Shown here piece after piece: positions 7,025 to 16,180 of a stretch of 64,000 nucleotides of DNA. The position numbers and the translations under genes are program-made. Source of the DNA: Amycolatopsis sp. cg9 (lineage in GTDB: Bacteria; Actinomycetota; Actinomycetes; Mycobacteriales; Pseudonocardiaceae). Positions within the stretch are counted from its first letter, which is position 1, and every line of letters begins with the position of its first letter. The notes under the pieces were generated by a model. The model had not been told where the DNA came from. It saw nothing but the letters and a program-made list of their open reading frames with translations, and did not search any database. Location: positions 1,240,001-1,304,000 of the forward strand of contig NZ_CP166850.1 of NCBI RefSeq assembly GCF_041346945.1, given 5' to 3'.

Positions 7025-8293
7025 TCAGCAGACGCTGTCGGTCGGCACCGGGTTCGCCAGCCCGAACAGCGGGCGCAGCTTCAGGCCGATCCACGTGCCG
7101 CCGAGGGCGAAGACGCCCCACAGCCAGCCGTGCAGGCTGCCGGTGGAGATGCCGCCGAGGTACGCGCCGATGTTGCAGCCACCCGCCATGCGCGCGCCGA
7201 CGCCCATCAGGATCCCGCCGAGGACCGCCGCCAGCGCCGTGCGCCACGGGATCGAGCTGTGGATCTTCCACGCGCCCGCGGCCGCGGCGGCCACCGCCGC
7301 GCCGATCATGATCCCGATGTCGGTCAGGCTGTTCTTGTCCTTCCAGATCGGGTTCGCCAGCGACGTCGCGTTGGACTTCTGCTGCCAGAACTCCCACGAC
7401 TCCGGGTGCAGCCCGAACACCTGCAGGATCTTCGCGCCCCACAGCGAAAACGCGCTGGTGACGCCCCAGATGCCGCCGGACACCAGGAACACCGCGCCGG
7501 CCAGCACCCCCAGCACGACCGCGCCGACGAGCATCGGCCACGAGCCGCGCAGGATCCGGGCGAAGCCGCGCGCGGTCGGCACGACGTCGGCCGGCGGCGG
7601 GGTGCGGCGGCGCTGCACCGCACGGGTCGCGAAGACGATCACGGCGAGCACGGCGATCGTGATCGCCCAGGACCCGAACCAGCCGAGGTGGTCGGCCAGC
7701 AGCACGCCCTTGAACTCGGGCCAGCCCGACAGCACCGGGTACGCCCAGGTGTAGAGCACCGACCCGGCGATGAAGCCGCCGAGGGTCAGCACGATCGTCG
7801 ACTGGCCGGACCCGACCGCGAACAGCGTGCCGGACGCGCACGCGCCGCCGAGCTGCATGCCGATCGCGAAGAGCGTCGCGCCGACGAAGAGGGCGAGGCC
7901 GAGCGCGCCCGCCGTCGGCGCCGGCTTGCTGCCGAACAGCCCGCTGCCGGTGCCCGCGATCAGCGCGATGAGCGTCGCGGCGGTGCCGAGCAGGACGGTG
8001 TGGGCCCGCAGGCCCTGCCCGTTGCCGACGGCGATGAGCTGGCGCCAGGCCGACGTGAAGCCGAACCGCGAGTGGAACAGCGCGAGGCCGAGGCCGAGGC
8101 CGAGCAGCAGCAGGACGCCGAACTTGGCGCCGTAGCTCGCCCAGACGTACCAGGTCAGGCCGACCGCGAGCACGCCCGCGACGGCCAGCGGCACCACGCG
8201 GACGGGCTCCTCGGGCCGCGGCACGGGCGCGGCGCAGGAGGTCGGGAAATCGAGGAACTTCTTTTCACCGGCTGGGGATTCGGTCGTCGCCAC
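7025..8293 (-). CDS. YeeE/YedE family sulfur-compound transporter
   Basis: A 422-residue polytopic membrane protein with roughly ten hydrophobic helices. The YeeE/YedE hallmark cysteines are present in both halves: GGACASGT in the middle and GGCNIGAYLGGIS near the C-terminus. In characterised members (thiosulfate transporter TsuA) such cysteines relay thiosulfate through the membrane. The GTG at 8293 is chosen because GGAG lies 5 bp upstream; an in-frame extension upstream has no ribosome site. No sulfurtransferase (TusA-like) gene is adjacent, which often accompanies this family. Confidence 0.88.
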   Translation of the reverse strand: MATTESPAGEKKFLDFPTSCAAPVPRPEEPVRVVPLAVAGVLAVGLTWYVWASYGAKFGVLLLLGLGLGLALFHSRFGFTSAWRQLIAVGNGQGLRAHTVLLGTAATLIALIAGTGSGLFGSKPAPTAGALGLALFVGATLFAIGMQLGGACASGTLFAVGSGQSTIVLTLGGFIAGSVLYTWAYPVLSGWPEFKGVLLADHLGWFGSWAITIAVLAVIVFATRAVQRRRTPPPADVVPTARGFARILRGSWPMLVGAVVLGVLAGAVFLVSGGIWGVTSAFSLWGAKILQVFGLHPESWEFWQQKSNATSLANPIWKDKNSLTDIGIMIGAAVAAAAAGAWKIHSSIPWRTALAAVLGGILMGVGARMAGGCNIGAYLGGISTGSLHGWLWGVFALGGTWIGLKLRPLFGLANPVPTDSVC

Positions 8294-8411
8294 CAGTACT
8301 CCAGGCTTGGGTGGGCGGAGCAGGACGATCAACGTTAGGTCCGGTGATCGGCTCGTCGCAGCCCGTCGCACAGTGTGGGACGAACGGAGCAATCCGGGTG
8401 CCCCTGAACGC

Positions 8412-8447
8412 CGAAAGGCCCCTCGCCGGCGTGGTGAGGGGCCTTCG
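8412..8447. terminator. Hairpin terminator downstream of the LppU-like gene
   Basis: Arms AAGGCCCCTC (8415-8424) and GAGGGGCCTT (8436-8445) with an 11 bp loop, located 10 bp past the stop of the leftward gene ending at 8457. Confidence 0.75.
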
Positions 8448-8456
8448 CGGGAAGAG

Positions 8457-9173
8457 CTATTCGTTGGTCTTGACGCACATCGTCGTCGCCGGCTGCGGGT
8501 AGACGGCCACGCGCGTGGCTTCCGTGCCCTCGCAGAGGTTCTTGTCCGCCTGGCCCGAGACGACCTTCACCAGTTCGCCGTCCTTGGTGGGGTCGGTGCA
8601 GGCGACCTTCACGTAGCCCTTGGTCGTCGACGTGAAGTTCGCGAGGCAGTCGCCCTGCTTGGCGTTGATCATCAGGCACAGCTTGTACGAGCTGCGGCCG
8701 CTGACCGAGTAGGTGTCGTAGCCGGCGTCGGAGCCGCCGGGGCATTCGTCGGACGCGCTGTCGAGCTTGGCGGCGATCTTGACGTTGGCCTTCGGGTCGG
8801 CGCAGTCGGCCTTCGCCGGGTCGTCCCCGCCCCGGGTGAACTCGGTGATCGTGAGGCAGTCACCGGCGTTGGAGCTGGCCGGCGAGTTGGCGAACGACAC
8901 GATCCCCACGACGACGGCGACGATCACGATCACGCCGACGATGCCGAACTTGATGAACGTGCCGGCCTTCGACTTCTTCGGCACCGGCGGCGCGGGCGGG
9001 AAGCCCTGCTGGCCCGGCGGGAACTGCCCGGGCGGCGGGCCGTACTGGCCGGGCTGGCCCTGCGGCGGCGTGCCGGGCTGGCCGTACTGCGGCTGGCCGC
9101 CGGGAGGCGGCCCGTAGGGACTGGGCTGACCCACCGGCTGCTGGCCCCCGGGGGCCGGAGGGGGAACGCTCAC
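8457..9173 (-). CDS. Proline/glycine-rich, single-pass membrane protein (LppU/SCO3897-like)
   Basis: A 238-residue protein. Residues 1-75 are a Pro/Gly/Gln-rich cytoplasmic segment with PPGGQPQYGQPG-type repeats. A lysine cluster and one transmembrane helix (about residues 83-105) follow. The outer domain begins NAGDCLTITEF and carries evenly spaced cysteines (GDCL, KADCADP, DECPGG, KLCLMI, GDCLANF, VACTDP, NLCEG, TMCV), suggesting several disulfides. Layout and the GDCL...C pattern resemble the actinobacterial LppU/SCO3897 group, whose function is unknown. The GTG at 9173 begins the Pro-rich segment directly. Confidence 0.75.
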   Translation of the reverse strand: MSVPPPAPGGQQPVGQPSPYGPPPGGQPQYGQPGTPPQGQPGQYGPPPGQFPPGQQGFPPAPPVPKKSKAGTFIKFGIVGVIVIVAVVVGIVSFANSPASSNAGDCLTITEFTRGGDDPAKADCADPKANVKIAAKLDSASDECPGGSDAGYDTYSVSGRSSYKLCLMINAKQGDCLANFTSTTKGYVKVACTDPTKDGELVKVVSGQADKNLCEGTEATRVAVYPQPATTMCVKTNE

Positions 9174-9277
9174 TGTGAACCTCACACATGTGAAATGAAG
9201 GACTGACCGGGACATCAAACACGCAGGGTGAGCGCGATCCGCAGTGGGGTCCCCGAATGCATGAATTACCCACAGAA

Positions 9278-9306
9278 AAGGCGCCCCGTTGATTACGGAG
9301 CGCCTT
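9278..9306. terminator. Hairpin terminator downstream of the Bax inhibitor-like gene
   Basis: AAGGCGC (9278-9284) pairs with GCGCCTT (9300-9306), extended by CCGT/ACGG inside the loop, 22 bp after the stop of the leftward gene. Confidence 0.7.
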
Positions 9307-9328
9307 CACTGTGAGACTGTGAGCCAGG

Positions 9329-10162
9329 TTACTCGCGGAGGTACGACAGCAGCCGCAGGATCTCCAGGTACAGCCAGACCAGGGTCGTCATCAGGCCGAA
9401 GGCGGTGTACCAGGCCCACTTCGACGGCATGCCTTCGCGGATCATCCGGTCGGCCTGGTCGAAGTCGAGCAGGAAGCTGAACGCCGCGATGCCGATGCAG
9501 ACGAGGCTGAAGATGATGGCGATCGGGCCGCCGCCGCGCAGCGGGTTGAAGCCGAAGAACAGCGAGGTGATCAGGTTGAACAGCATCAGGATGCCGACAC
9601 CGACGACCGCGCCGATGATCCACTTCGTCAGCTTCGGCGTCACCTTGACCGCGCCGGTCTTGTAGACCACCAGCATGCCGATGAAGACGCCCGCGGTGCC
9701 GACGATCGCCTGCAGCGCGATGCCCTTGTAGACGACCTCGAAGACACCGCTCAGCGCGCCGAGGAACAGGCCTTCGGCGGCGGAGTAGACGAGGGTCAGC
9801 GGACCGCTCGGCTTCTGTCGGAAAATGATCACCAGCGAGATGACGAGCCCGACGACCAGGCCGCCGATCATCGCGCCGACGAGGGCGCCGGAGAGCCGGC
9901 CGGTCTCGGCCAGCGTGTTCTGGGCCCAGATCGCGGTCACGATCCCGACGAGCAGCGCGACGCCGAGGCTCATGCCGGTCTTGACGACGACGTCGTCCAC
10001 CGTCATGGGACGGTCGCCTTCGCCGGAGGCGGCCTGGCCGGGGCCGTACCCGGGCACGCCGCCCTGGGGTTGGTTGAAGCCCACCGGGGGCCCGTACTGC
10101 CCGTAAGTCTGGGTTCCGCCGTGGGGCAGGTTGCGGAACGCCGGGTTGCTACTGGAACGCAC
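9329..10162 (-). CDS. Bax inhibitor-1/YccA family membrane protein
   Basis: A 277-residue protein. A polar Gly/Pro/Gln-rich N-terminus (about 65 residues) is followed by seven hydrophobic helices, beginning VVVKTGMSLGVALLVGIVTA. The C-terminal half has FDQADRMIREGMPSKWAWYTAFGL and a short charged tail, as in the actinobacterial YccA-like group. BI-1 proteins are pH-sensitive calcium-leak-type channels in characterised cases; the role here is not known. The GTG start at 10162 has a perfect AGGAGG five bases upstream. Confidence 0.9.
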   Translation of the reverse strand: MRSSSNPAFRNLPHGGTQTYGQYGPPVGFNQPQGGVPGYGPGQAASGEGDRPMTVDDVVVKTGMSLGVALLVGIVTAIWAQNTLAETGRLSGALVGAMIGGLVVGLVISLVIIFRQKPSGPLTLVYSAAEGLFLGALSGVFEVVYKGIALQAIVGTAGVFIGMLVVYKTGAVKVTPKLTKWIIGAVVGVGILMLFNLITSLFFGFNPLRGGGPIAIIFSLVCIGIAAFSFLLDFDQADRMIREGMPSKWAWYTAFGLMTTLVWLYLEILRLLSYLRE

Positions 10163-10483
10163 CTGATCCTCCTGGATCTGCTGCTTTGTGGATCGACGCT
10201 GCATCGGGTTCAACGACCGCCGGGGACGTGCGGTTCCCGTCGAGTAAAGACGACTTTACTCGACCGCGAGCCCGTGGCCACGGCAGACACGGTAAGCGAT
10301 GGAGATCACGACCGTTCGGCGACCGCCACTCGAAGGGCGGTAGACAGCCGGACCCCCTCGGCGCGACGCTCACTTGGCGTGCCCGGTCGTTCACCGAACG
10401 CGCGTCGGGGAGTTGATCAATCGTGTGACCTGCGGAGACGGCGTGAGTCGTCGCCACGCGGCCGACGAAGGAGCCTGCACACC
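10163..10483. other. 321 bp divergent promoter region
   Basis: No gene is seen. It separates the leftward Bax inhibitor-like gene from the rightward surface-protein/sortase operon and must hold both promoters. Several TTTACT/GTAAAG-rich bases around 10243-10259 (AGTAAAGACGACTTTACT, an inverted repeat with AGTAAAG and CTTTACT arms) are a possible regulatory site. No firm -35/-10 pair was assigned. Confidence 0.4.
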
Positions 10484-11929
10484 ATGAGGTGGTCGACACG
10501 CCCGCGCGCGGGCATCCGCGCGCTCACCGCCCTGTTCGCCGCGACGCTGCTCGGCACGCTCTCCGCGACCGCCGGCGCGCCCGCCGCGTCGGCCGCGAGC
10601 CAGGAGGGCGTCGGCCACCGGGTCGGCGGCGAGCACGGCCCGAGCCCGGTCTGGCTGGGGTCGTACGTCGTCGGCGGGCAGCAGGTGTTCTGCGTGAGCT
10701 TCCGGCTCCGGGCGCCGGACACCGACGAGCCGTACCAGCCGGGCGACGAGCTGCTCACGAAGTGGGGCACGAAGCTGCCCAAGGACGAAGCGGCGAACAT
10801 CTCGTACCTGCTGCTGCGCTACGGCGGCACCAAGAACCCCGACGAGGCGACCGCGCTCGCGCACCTCCTGCACTCGTGGACGGCGGCGCCGCGCACCCCG
10901 GCCGACCTCGACCCGAAGCTGCCCGCGGACAAGATCGCCTACGACGCGCCCGGCTACCTGAAGGCGATGAGCAAGGACTCCGCCGGCGCCGTCGAGCGGC
11001 TGAGGACGGACGCCGAGACCAACCGCGGGCCGTGGACCGCTTCGGTCACCACGCCGAAGGGCGACCAGCACGTCGGCGAAGCGGCCGAGTGGACCGCGAC
11101 CGTGAAGAACGCCCAGGGCAAGGGCGTCCCGGACGTCGCCGTGAAGCTGACGGCGACGGGCGGCACCCTGGGCGCCCCGGCCGGCGACACCGCGGGCAAC
11201 GCGAGCCCACAGGCCGCGGCGAAGGACGTCACGCTCAAGACGGGCGCCGACGGCACCGTGCAGGTGAAGCTGACCCCGACCGGCGAGCGGCCGAAGCTGG
11301 TGGCCTCGCTGTCCGCGCCGGCCGCCCGGCCCTACGTCCGGGTGCCGGTCGACACGGCGGCACAGCGCGTCGTCTCGACCGGCGGCGAGCAGGAGCTGAC
11401 CGCGCAGGGCGTCGTCGAGGTGGCGAAGCCCGGCAAGGTGCAGGTGACGAAGACCGACGCGAACACCGGCAAGGGCGTCGGCGGCGCGGTCCTGCGGATC
11501 ACCGGCGCGGACAAGAAGTCGGCGGCGCTCGGCGCCGACGGCAAGCCGCTCACCGGCGCCGACGGCAAGCCCGCGGTCGTCACCACCGACGGTGCGACGG
11601 GCGGCGTGGTGGTCGAGAACCTCCGGGCACCGCAGGAGATCTGCGTCGTGGAGGCGAGCCCGCCGCCGGGTTACACGAACGCTTACGACCCGGCCAGCCC
11701 GCCATCGGCGTGCGGCACGGTGAAGCCGGGCGAGACGCTGGCGCTGACGGTGTCGAACAAGCCGAACGAGGTCCCGCGCGCGATCCCGGCCGGTGACGCC
11801 CCGGTGGCGATGATGCGCGGGACGGTCGAGACGAGCTACTCGGGGCTGGGGTTGGCGGGGATCGGCTTGCTGGTGCTGGTGGGCGCCGGCTTGGCGGCCT
11901 TCGCGGCGCGGCGCGCTTCGCGGAGGTAG
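10484..11929 (+). CDS. Secreted surface-anchored protein with Ig-like and SpaA/Cna-B-like domains
   Basis: A 481-residue protein. It has a signal peptide (about 1-37), then a region resembling a thioester adhesin domain (VFCVSFRL, GDELLTKWGTKL, ATALAHLLHSW) in which the usual TQ dipeptide is absent. A Big-like domain follows (WTASVTTPKGDQHVGEAAEW) and then a SpaA/Cna-B-like domain (KVQVTKTDANTGKGVGGAVL). A C-terminal transmembrane helix ends in RRASRR. No LPxTG or LAxTG motif precedes the helix, although a sortase gene follows after 4 bp. GAAGGAG lies 10-12 bp before the ATG. Confidence 0.8.
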   Translation: MRWSTRPRAGIRALTALFAATLLGTLSATAGAPAASAASQEGVGHRVGGEHGPSPVWLGSYVVGGQQVFCVSFRLRAPDTDEPYQPGDELLTKWGTKLPKDEAANISYLLLRYGGTKNPDEATALAHLLHSWTAAPRTPADLDPKLPADKIAYDAPGYLKAMSKDSAGAVERLRTDAETNRGPWTASVTTPKGDQHVGEAAEWTATVKNAQGKGVPDVAVKLTATGGTLGAPAGDTAGNASPQAAAKDVTLKTGADGTVQVKLTPTGERPKLVASLSAPAARPYVRVPVDTAAQRVVSTGGEQELTAQGVVEVAKPGKVQVTKTDANTGKGVGGAVLRITGADKKSAALGADGKPLTGADGKPAVVTTDGATGGVVVENLRAPQEICVVEASPPPGYTNAYDPASPPSACGTVKPGETLALTVSNKPNEVPRAIPAGDAPVAMMRGTVETSYSGLGLAGIGLLVLVGAGLAAFAARRASRR

Positions 11930-11933
11930 CGGC

Positions 11934-12818
11934 GTGGCGAACGACGCCGGCGAGGACTGGCGGGGTGAGGACTGGTTCGTCGACGAGTGGCACCGGGGCG
12001 TCGGCTGGGCGGCGGTCGAGGACGAGCAGCACGGTGGCGCGAGCTCGGCGGCCGGCGGCGACGAGTGGCACCCCGGCACCGGCTGGGCGGCGACCGGCGA
12101 CCACCGGCGCCCGGCCGCGCCCAAACCCCGTCGCGGCCGGTTGCTCGCCGGGTTCGCGCTCGGGGCCTCGACCGTCCTCGCCGTGCAGCTGGGCTCCTCC
12201 GTGGTCGCCGCGCCGCCGGTAGCCGTCGTCGCCGGTACCGCGCTGCCCGCCGCGGGAGCCGCTGCCCCGAAAGCCGCTCCGACGGCCACCCAGCCGTCCA
12301 CCCCCGCCGCGCCGCCGCCACCACCGCCCGCCAGCACGCCGGCTGCCGCTCCCGCCGGTCAGCCGTCGACGCCGGGCCCGCAGCAGCCCGGCACCGTCCG
12401 GCTCCCCGCCGGCGGCACCGCCACCCTCGTGCGCAAGGACCTCGGCCCCGGCGGCGAACTGCCCGTCCCCGACAACCTCGGCCAGGCGACCTGGTGGGGC
12501 GCCGAACTCGACGCGGCCGGTGGTGCCAGCGTCTTCGCCGGGCACGTCAACTGGCGGGGCGCGACCGGGCCGTTCGCCGAGCTGTGGACCGCCCGGATCG
12601 GCGGTGCGGTGACCGTCGTGGACAGTGCCGGGAAGACCTGGCGCTACCGGATCTCCCAGCTGCTCACCGTGCACAAGGAGGACCTGCCCGCGCAGGCGGA
12701 CGACCTGTTCGGCCAGTCCGGCCCGCACCGCGTGGTGCTGGCGACCTGCGGCGGCCGCTGGGTCGGCGGTTCGGACGGCTACGAGGAGAACCGCATAGTC
12801 ATCGCGGAGTCCGAATAA
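11934..12818 (+). CDS. Class E/F-type sortase with long proline-rich linker
   Basis: A 294-residue protein. The cytoplasmic N-terminus contains two copies of a tryptophan-rich motif (DEWHRGVGWAA and DEWHPGTGWAA). One membrane helix (about 68-90) and a Pro/Ala/Thr linker (to about 155) lead to the sortase beta-barrel. The transpeptidase triad is His204 (FAGHVNWRG), Cys272 (LATCGG) and Arg287 (EENRIVI). The GTG start has GGAGG 7 bp upstream, inside the end of the preceding surface-protein gene, so the two form an operon. The length of the barrel fits the single-domain actinobacterial class E/F group. Confidence 0.88.
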   Translation: MANDAGEDWRGEDWFVDEWHRGVGWAAVEDEQHGGASSAAGGDEWHPGTGWAATGDHRRPAAPKPRRGRLLAGFALGASTVLAVQLGSSVVAAPPVAVVAGTALPAAGAAAPKAAPTATQPSTPAAPPPPPPASTPAAAPAGQPSTPGPQQPGTVRLPAGGTATLVRKDLGPGGELPVPDNLGQATWWGAELDAAGGASVFAGHVNWRGATGPFAELWTARIGGAVTVVDSAGKTWRYRISQLLTVHKEDLPAQADDLFGQSGPHRVVLATCGGRWVGGSDGYEENRIVIAESE

Positions 12819-12918
12819 GTTACCGGTGAGTAACTTCACGTCCCGCCACGGTGGTCACGAACCCCTCGATGGAGCAGAATGCCCAGGGTCAGGGCGTGGA
12901 GCGAGAGGTGTGAAGACG

Positions 12919-14913
12919 ATGGCGACGTTCTTGGTGACCGGGGCGACCGGACTGATCGGGCGCCAGTTCACCCGGCTGCTGCTCTCCCGCCCCGGCGACG
13001 ACCGCGTCGCGCTGCTGGTCCGCACGTCGAGCAAGGCCAAGCTGGCCGCGCTCGTCGACCAGTGGCCGCACTCCGACCGCGTCACGCTGGTGACGGGGGA
13101 CCTCGGTGAACCGCTGCTCGGGGTGTCCGAGGCGGACCGCGACGAGCTGCGCGGGCACGTCGACCACGTAGTCCACCTCGCCGCCCTCTACGACCTCACC
13201 GCCGACGACGAAGCCAGCGTCAAGGCCAATGTGGACGGCACGCGCAGCGTCGTCGACCTCGCCGCGGACCTGCGCGCGGGCTGCCTGCACCACGTCTCGT
13301 CGGTCGCCGTCGCGGGTGACCACGAAGGCGTCTTCACCGAGGAGATGTTCGACGCCGGGCAGCGGCTGATCACGCCGTACCACCGGACGAAGTTCGAGGC
13401 CGAGAAGATCGTCCGCGAGCAGACCGAGGTGCCGTGGCGGGTGTACCGGCCCGCGGTCGTCGTCGGGCACTCCGAGACCGGCGAGATGGACAAGATCGAC
13501 GGCCCCTACTACCTCTTCCCCGCGATCAACCGGCTCGCCGGGCTGCCGGACGTGCTGCCGATCGTCGGCCCCGACCTCGGCGACACCAACATCGTGCCGG
13601 TCGACTACGTCGCCAAGGCGCTGCTCGAACTCGTGGTCAAGCCCGGGCTCGACGGCCGCGCCTTCCACCTGGTCAACCCCGAGCCGCAGCCGGTCGTCTC
13701 CGTCTACAACGCGTTCGCGCGGGCCGCGGGGGCGCCGACGATCTCCGTCCAGCTGGGCGAAGGCCTCTCCAAGCGGATCGTCGGGCTGGTCAAGCTGACC
13801 GAGCACATCCCCGGCGTCACCATTGCCCGCGACGCCGTCATGGAGCGCTTCGGCATCCCGCCGGTGCTGCTCGACACCATGGCGTTCCCGTCGGTGTTCT
13901 CCTCGGCCGAGACGCGCAAGGCGCTGGCCGGCAACGTCGAGGTCCCCCGGCTGGAGGAGTACGCGCCGACGCTGTGGCGCTACTGGCGCGAGCACCTCGA
14001 CCCGTTCCGCGCGCGCAAGCACGGCCCGCGCGGCGAGCTGGACGGCCGCCGCGTGATCATCACCGGCGCGTCGTCGGGCATCGGGCGCGCGACCGCGCTG
14101 AAGGTCGCCGCGGCGGGCGGGGTCCCGCTGCTCGTCGCCCGGCGCCAGCACGAACTCGAAGAGGTCCGCGACGAGATCGTCGCCGCCGGCGGCACCGCTT
14201 CGGTGTACCCGGCCGACCTGACCGACGAGGATTCGGTGCGCAAGGCCGTCGACGCGATGCTGGCCGAGCACGGCCGGATCGACATGCTGGTCAACAACGC
14301 CGGCCGGTCGATCCGCCGGTCGATCAAGCTGTCCTATGACCGGATGCACGACTACGAGCGCGCGATGGCGATCAACTACTTCGGCGCGGTCCGGCTGATC
14401 CTCGCGGTGCTGCCGCACATGTCGGAGCGGAAGTTCGGGCACATCGTGAACGTGTCGTCGATCGGCGTGCAGGGCATCGCGCCGCGCTTCTCGGCGTACG
14501 CGGCGTCGAAGGCGGCGCTGGACTACTTCTCGCGGATCGCGGCCACCGAGACGCACGGCGACGGGATCACGTTCACCACCATCCACATGCCGCTGGTGCG
14601 CACGCCGATGATCCGCCCGACGAAGATCTACGACGCGTTCCCGACGAAGTCGCCGGAACAGGCCGCGGACATGGTGCTGAAGGCGCTCGTCGAGCGGCCC
14701 AAGCACATCGGCACCCCCGCCGGGCAGGCGATCGGGCTGGCCTACACGCTCACGCCGGGCCTCACCGACGCCGTCGCGTACCAGGGTTTCCGGATCTTCC
14801 CGGACTCGGCCGCAGCGGGCGGTTCGGGCGGCCTCAAGATCGGCCGTGGCGAGAAACACCTTTCCAAAGCGGCGATGGCGCTCGCCCGGTTGTCCCGCGG
14901 CTTTCACTGGTGA
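12919..14913 (+). CDS. AcrA1-like two-domain reductase (fatty acyl-CoA reductase type)
   Basis: A 664-residue fusion of two Rossmann domains. The N-terminal part (1 to about 375) is an extended-SDR, FAR-like domain starting FLVTGATGLIGRQF, with YHRTKFEAE as active-site YxxxK. The C-terminal part (about 375-600) is a classical SDR with TGASSGIGRA near 379 and Tyr527/Lys531 in AYAASKAAL. This architecture matches mycobacterial AcrA1 (Rv3391) and related multi-domain reductases that reduce long-chain acyl-CoA or ketoacyl chains for lipids. ATG 12919 has GAGAGG upstream; a GTG nine bases earlier is possible. Confidence 0.82.
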   Translation: MATFLVTGATGLIGRQFTRLLLSRPGDDRVALLVRTSSKAKLAALVDQWPHSDRVTLVTGDLGEPLLGVSEADRDELRGHVDHVVHLAALYDLTADDEASVKANVDGTRSVVDLAADLRAGCLHHVSSVAVAGDHEGVFTEEMFDAGQRLITPYHRTKFEAEKIVREQTEVPWRVYRPAVVVGHSETGEMDKIDGPYYLFPAINRLAGLPDVLPIVGPDLGDTNIVPVDYVAKALLELVVKPGLDGRAFHLVNPEPQPVVSVYNAFARAAGAPTISVQLGEGLSKRIVGLVKLTEHIPGVTIARDAVMERFGIPPVLLDTMAFPSVFSSAETRKALAGNVEVPRLEEYAPTLWRYWREHLDPFRARKHGPRGELDGRRVIITGASSGIGRATALKVAAAGGVPLLVARRQHELEEVRDEIVAAGGTASVYPADLTDEDSVRKAVDAMLAEHGRIDMLVNNAGRSIRRSIKLSYDRMHDYERAMAINYFGAVRLILAVLPHMSERKFGHIVNVSSIGVQGIAPRFSAYAASKAALDYFSRIAATETHGDGITFTTIHMPLVRTPMIRPTKIYDAFPTKSPEQAADMVLKALVERPKHIGTPAGQAIGLAYTLTPGLTDAVAYQGFRIFPDSAAAGGSGGLKIGRGEKHLSKAAMALARLSRGFHW

Positions 14914-14933
14914 CGCAGCGTTTCCGGGGTGCG

Positions 14934-14963
14934 GCCGTTCCGGCGACGCGCCGCCGGAACGGC
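14934..14963. terminator. Hairpin terminator downstream of the reductase gene
   Basis: Perfect 12 bp arms GCCGTTCCGGCG (14934-14945) and CGCCGGAACGGC (14952-14963) with a 6 bp loop. Confidence 0.75.
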
Positions 14964-15029
14964 GACACGTGTTGGTGATTTGTTAAGCCGAAGGGCGTAA
15001 GCGGTCCGTGCCCAGGTACGGTCGGGCGC

Positions 15030-16169
15030 ATGGTTCCTGAGCGCGACCCCGCCGCAACCGCCCTCAACGGCCTCCTCCCCCTCCGTCGTGAGTACACCCA
15101 GGCCTGGCACGGCTTCGACCGCAACGAAGTCCGGCAGTACCTCGACCACGTCGAGGCGCAGCTGCGCCGGGTGCTCAGCGAGCGCGACACCGCCGTGGCG
15201 CAGGCCGCGAACGCGACCCGCGAGGCGGAATCCGCCCGGCAGCAGGTCGCTTCGCTGGAAGCGCGCGTCGAGGAGCTCAAGAAACCACCGGAGCGGCTCG
15301 AGGACCTCGACGAACGGATGCAGCGGACGGTCACGCTCGCGCAGGCCCGCGCGGACGAGATCGTCAAGCGCGCCGAGGCCGCCGCGGAGAAGACGTGGGC
15401 GGGCTCGACCGAGGCGTCGACGAAGCTGCGTGAGCGGTACACGAAGCTGGTCGCGGAGCTGGACAAGCAGGCCGACCTGCTGCACTCCGAGCACGAGAAC
15501 GCGCTGGCGGAGACGCGCGCCGAGGTGCAGCGGCTGACCGTCGAGGCGGCCCAGCGGCGGGAGCTGCTCGACAACGAGGCGGAGCGGAAGCGGCGGAAGC
15601 TCGAGCGCGAGTTCGAGGCGTCCCAGACGGCGCAGAAGACGGCGCTGGAGAAGCACATCGCCGACCAGCGCACGGCGAGCAAGAACCAGGCCGAGCGCCG
15701 CATCGCCGAGGCGACGGCGGAGGCCAAGCGGCGGCTCGACGAGGCGACGGCGGAAGCCAAGCGCCGCCTCGACGAGGCGACCACCCAGGCAGCCCAGCGC
15801 ACGACGGTGGCGAACCGCAAGGTCGAGCGGCTGGCGGAGATCCGCGAGCAGGCCCGCAAGAGCCTGGCGATGGCGGAGGACATCCTCAACCGCAGCGAGA
15901 CCCAGCTGGCGACCCTGCCGGAAGAAGCGGTGATCCCCCAGGCGTCCAAGCTGGTGGGCGGCGACCCGGAATCGGCCACGACGCCGTCCGCGCCGGTGGT
16001 CCCGGTGGTGCAGCCGCAGATCCCGGCGAAGCCCGCGGTGAAGGCGGCCCCGGCCGCCAAGCCCGCGCCCGTGGCGAAGCCGGGCAACTCGAACGGCCCG
16101 GCCACGAAGCCCGCGAACGGCAACGGCGCCAAGCCGCTCTCCCCGACGGCGAGCAAGCCCGGCTCCTGA
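15030..16169 (+). CDS. DivIVA-domain coiled-coil protein
   Basis: A 379-residue protein. Residues about 14-45 (LPLRREYTQAWHGFDRNEVR) match the start of a DivIVA/Wag31-type membrane-curvature domain. From about 45 to 290 it is almost continuous charged coiled coil with heptad-like repeats, including the tandem AEATAEAKRRLDEATAEAK. A Pro/Ala/Lys-rich low-complexity tail completes it. DivIVA-like proteins organise polar growth or septation by self-assembly. This one is longer and more charged than Wag31, so it is a paralogue rather than the essential copy. It is followed directly by a palindromic repeat. Confidence 0.82.
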   Translation: MVPERDPAATALNGLLPLRREYTQAWHGFDRNEVRQYLDHVEAQLRRVLSERDTAVAQAANATREAESARQQVASLEARVEELKKPPERLEDLDERMQRTVTLAQARADEIVKRAEAAAEKTWAGSTEASTKLRERYTKLVAELDKQADLLHSEHENALAETRAEVQRLTVEAAQRRELLDNEAERKRRKLEREFEASQTAQKTALEKHIADQRTASKNQAERRIAEATAEAKRRLDEATAEAKRRLDEATTQAAQRTTVANRKVERLAEIREQARKSLAMAEDILNRSETQLATLPEEAVIPQASKLVGGDPESATTPSAPVVPVVQPQIPAKPAVKAAPAAKPAPVAKPGNSNGPATKPANGNGAKPLSPTASKPGS

Positions 16170-16180
16170 CGCTTCCCCAA

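Noticed and set aside
5709..7841. 710-codon frame on the complement spanning the thiolase and transporter
   Set aside because: Spans a terminator and two real genes; low-complexity Arg/Asp/Gly-rich translation.
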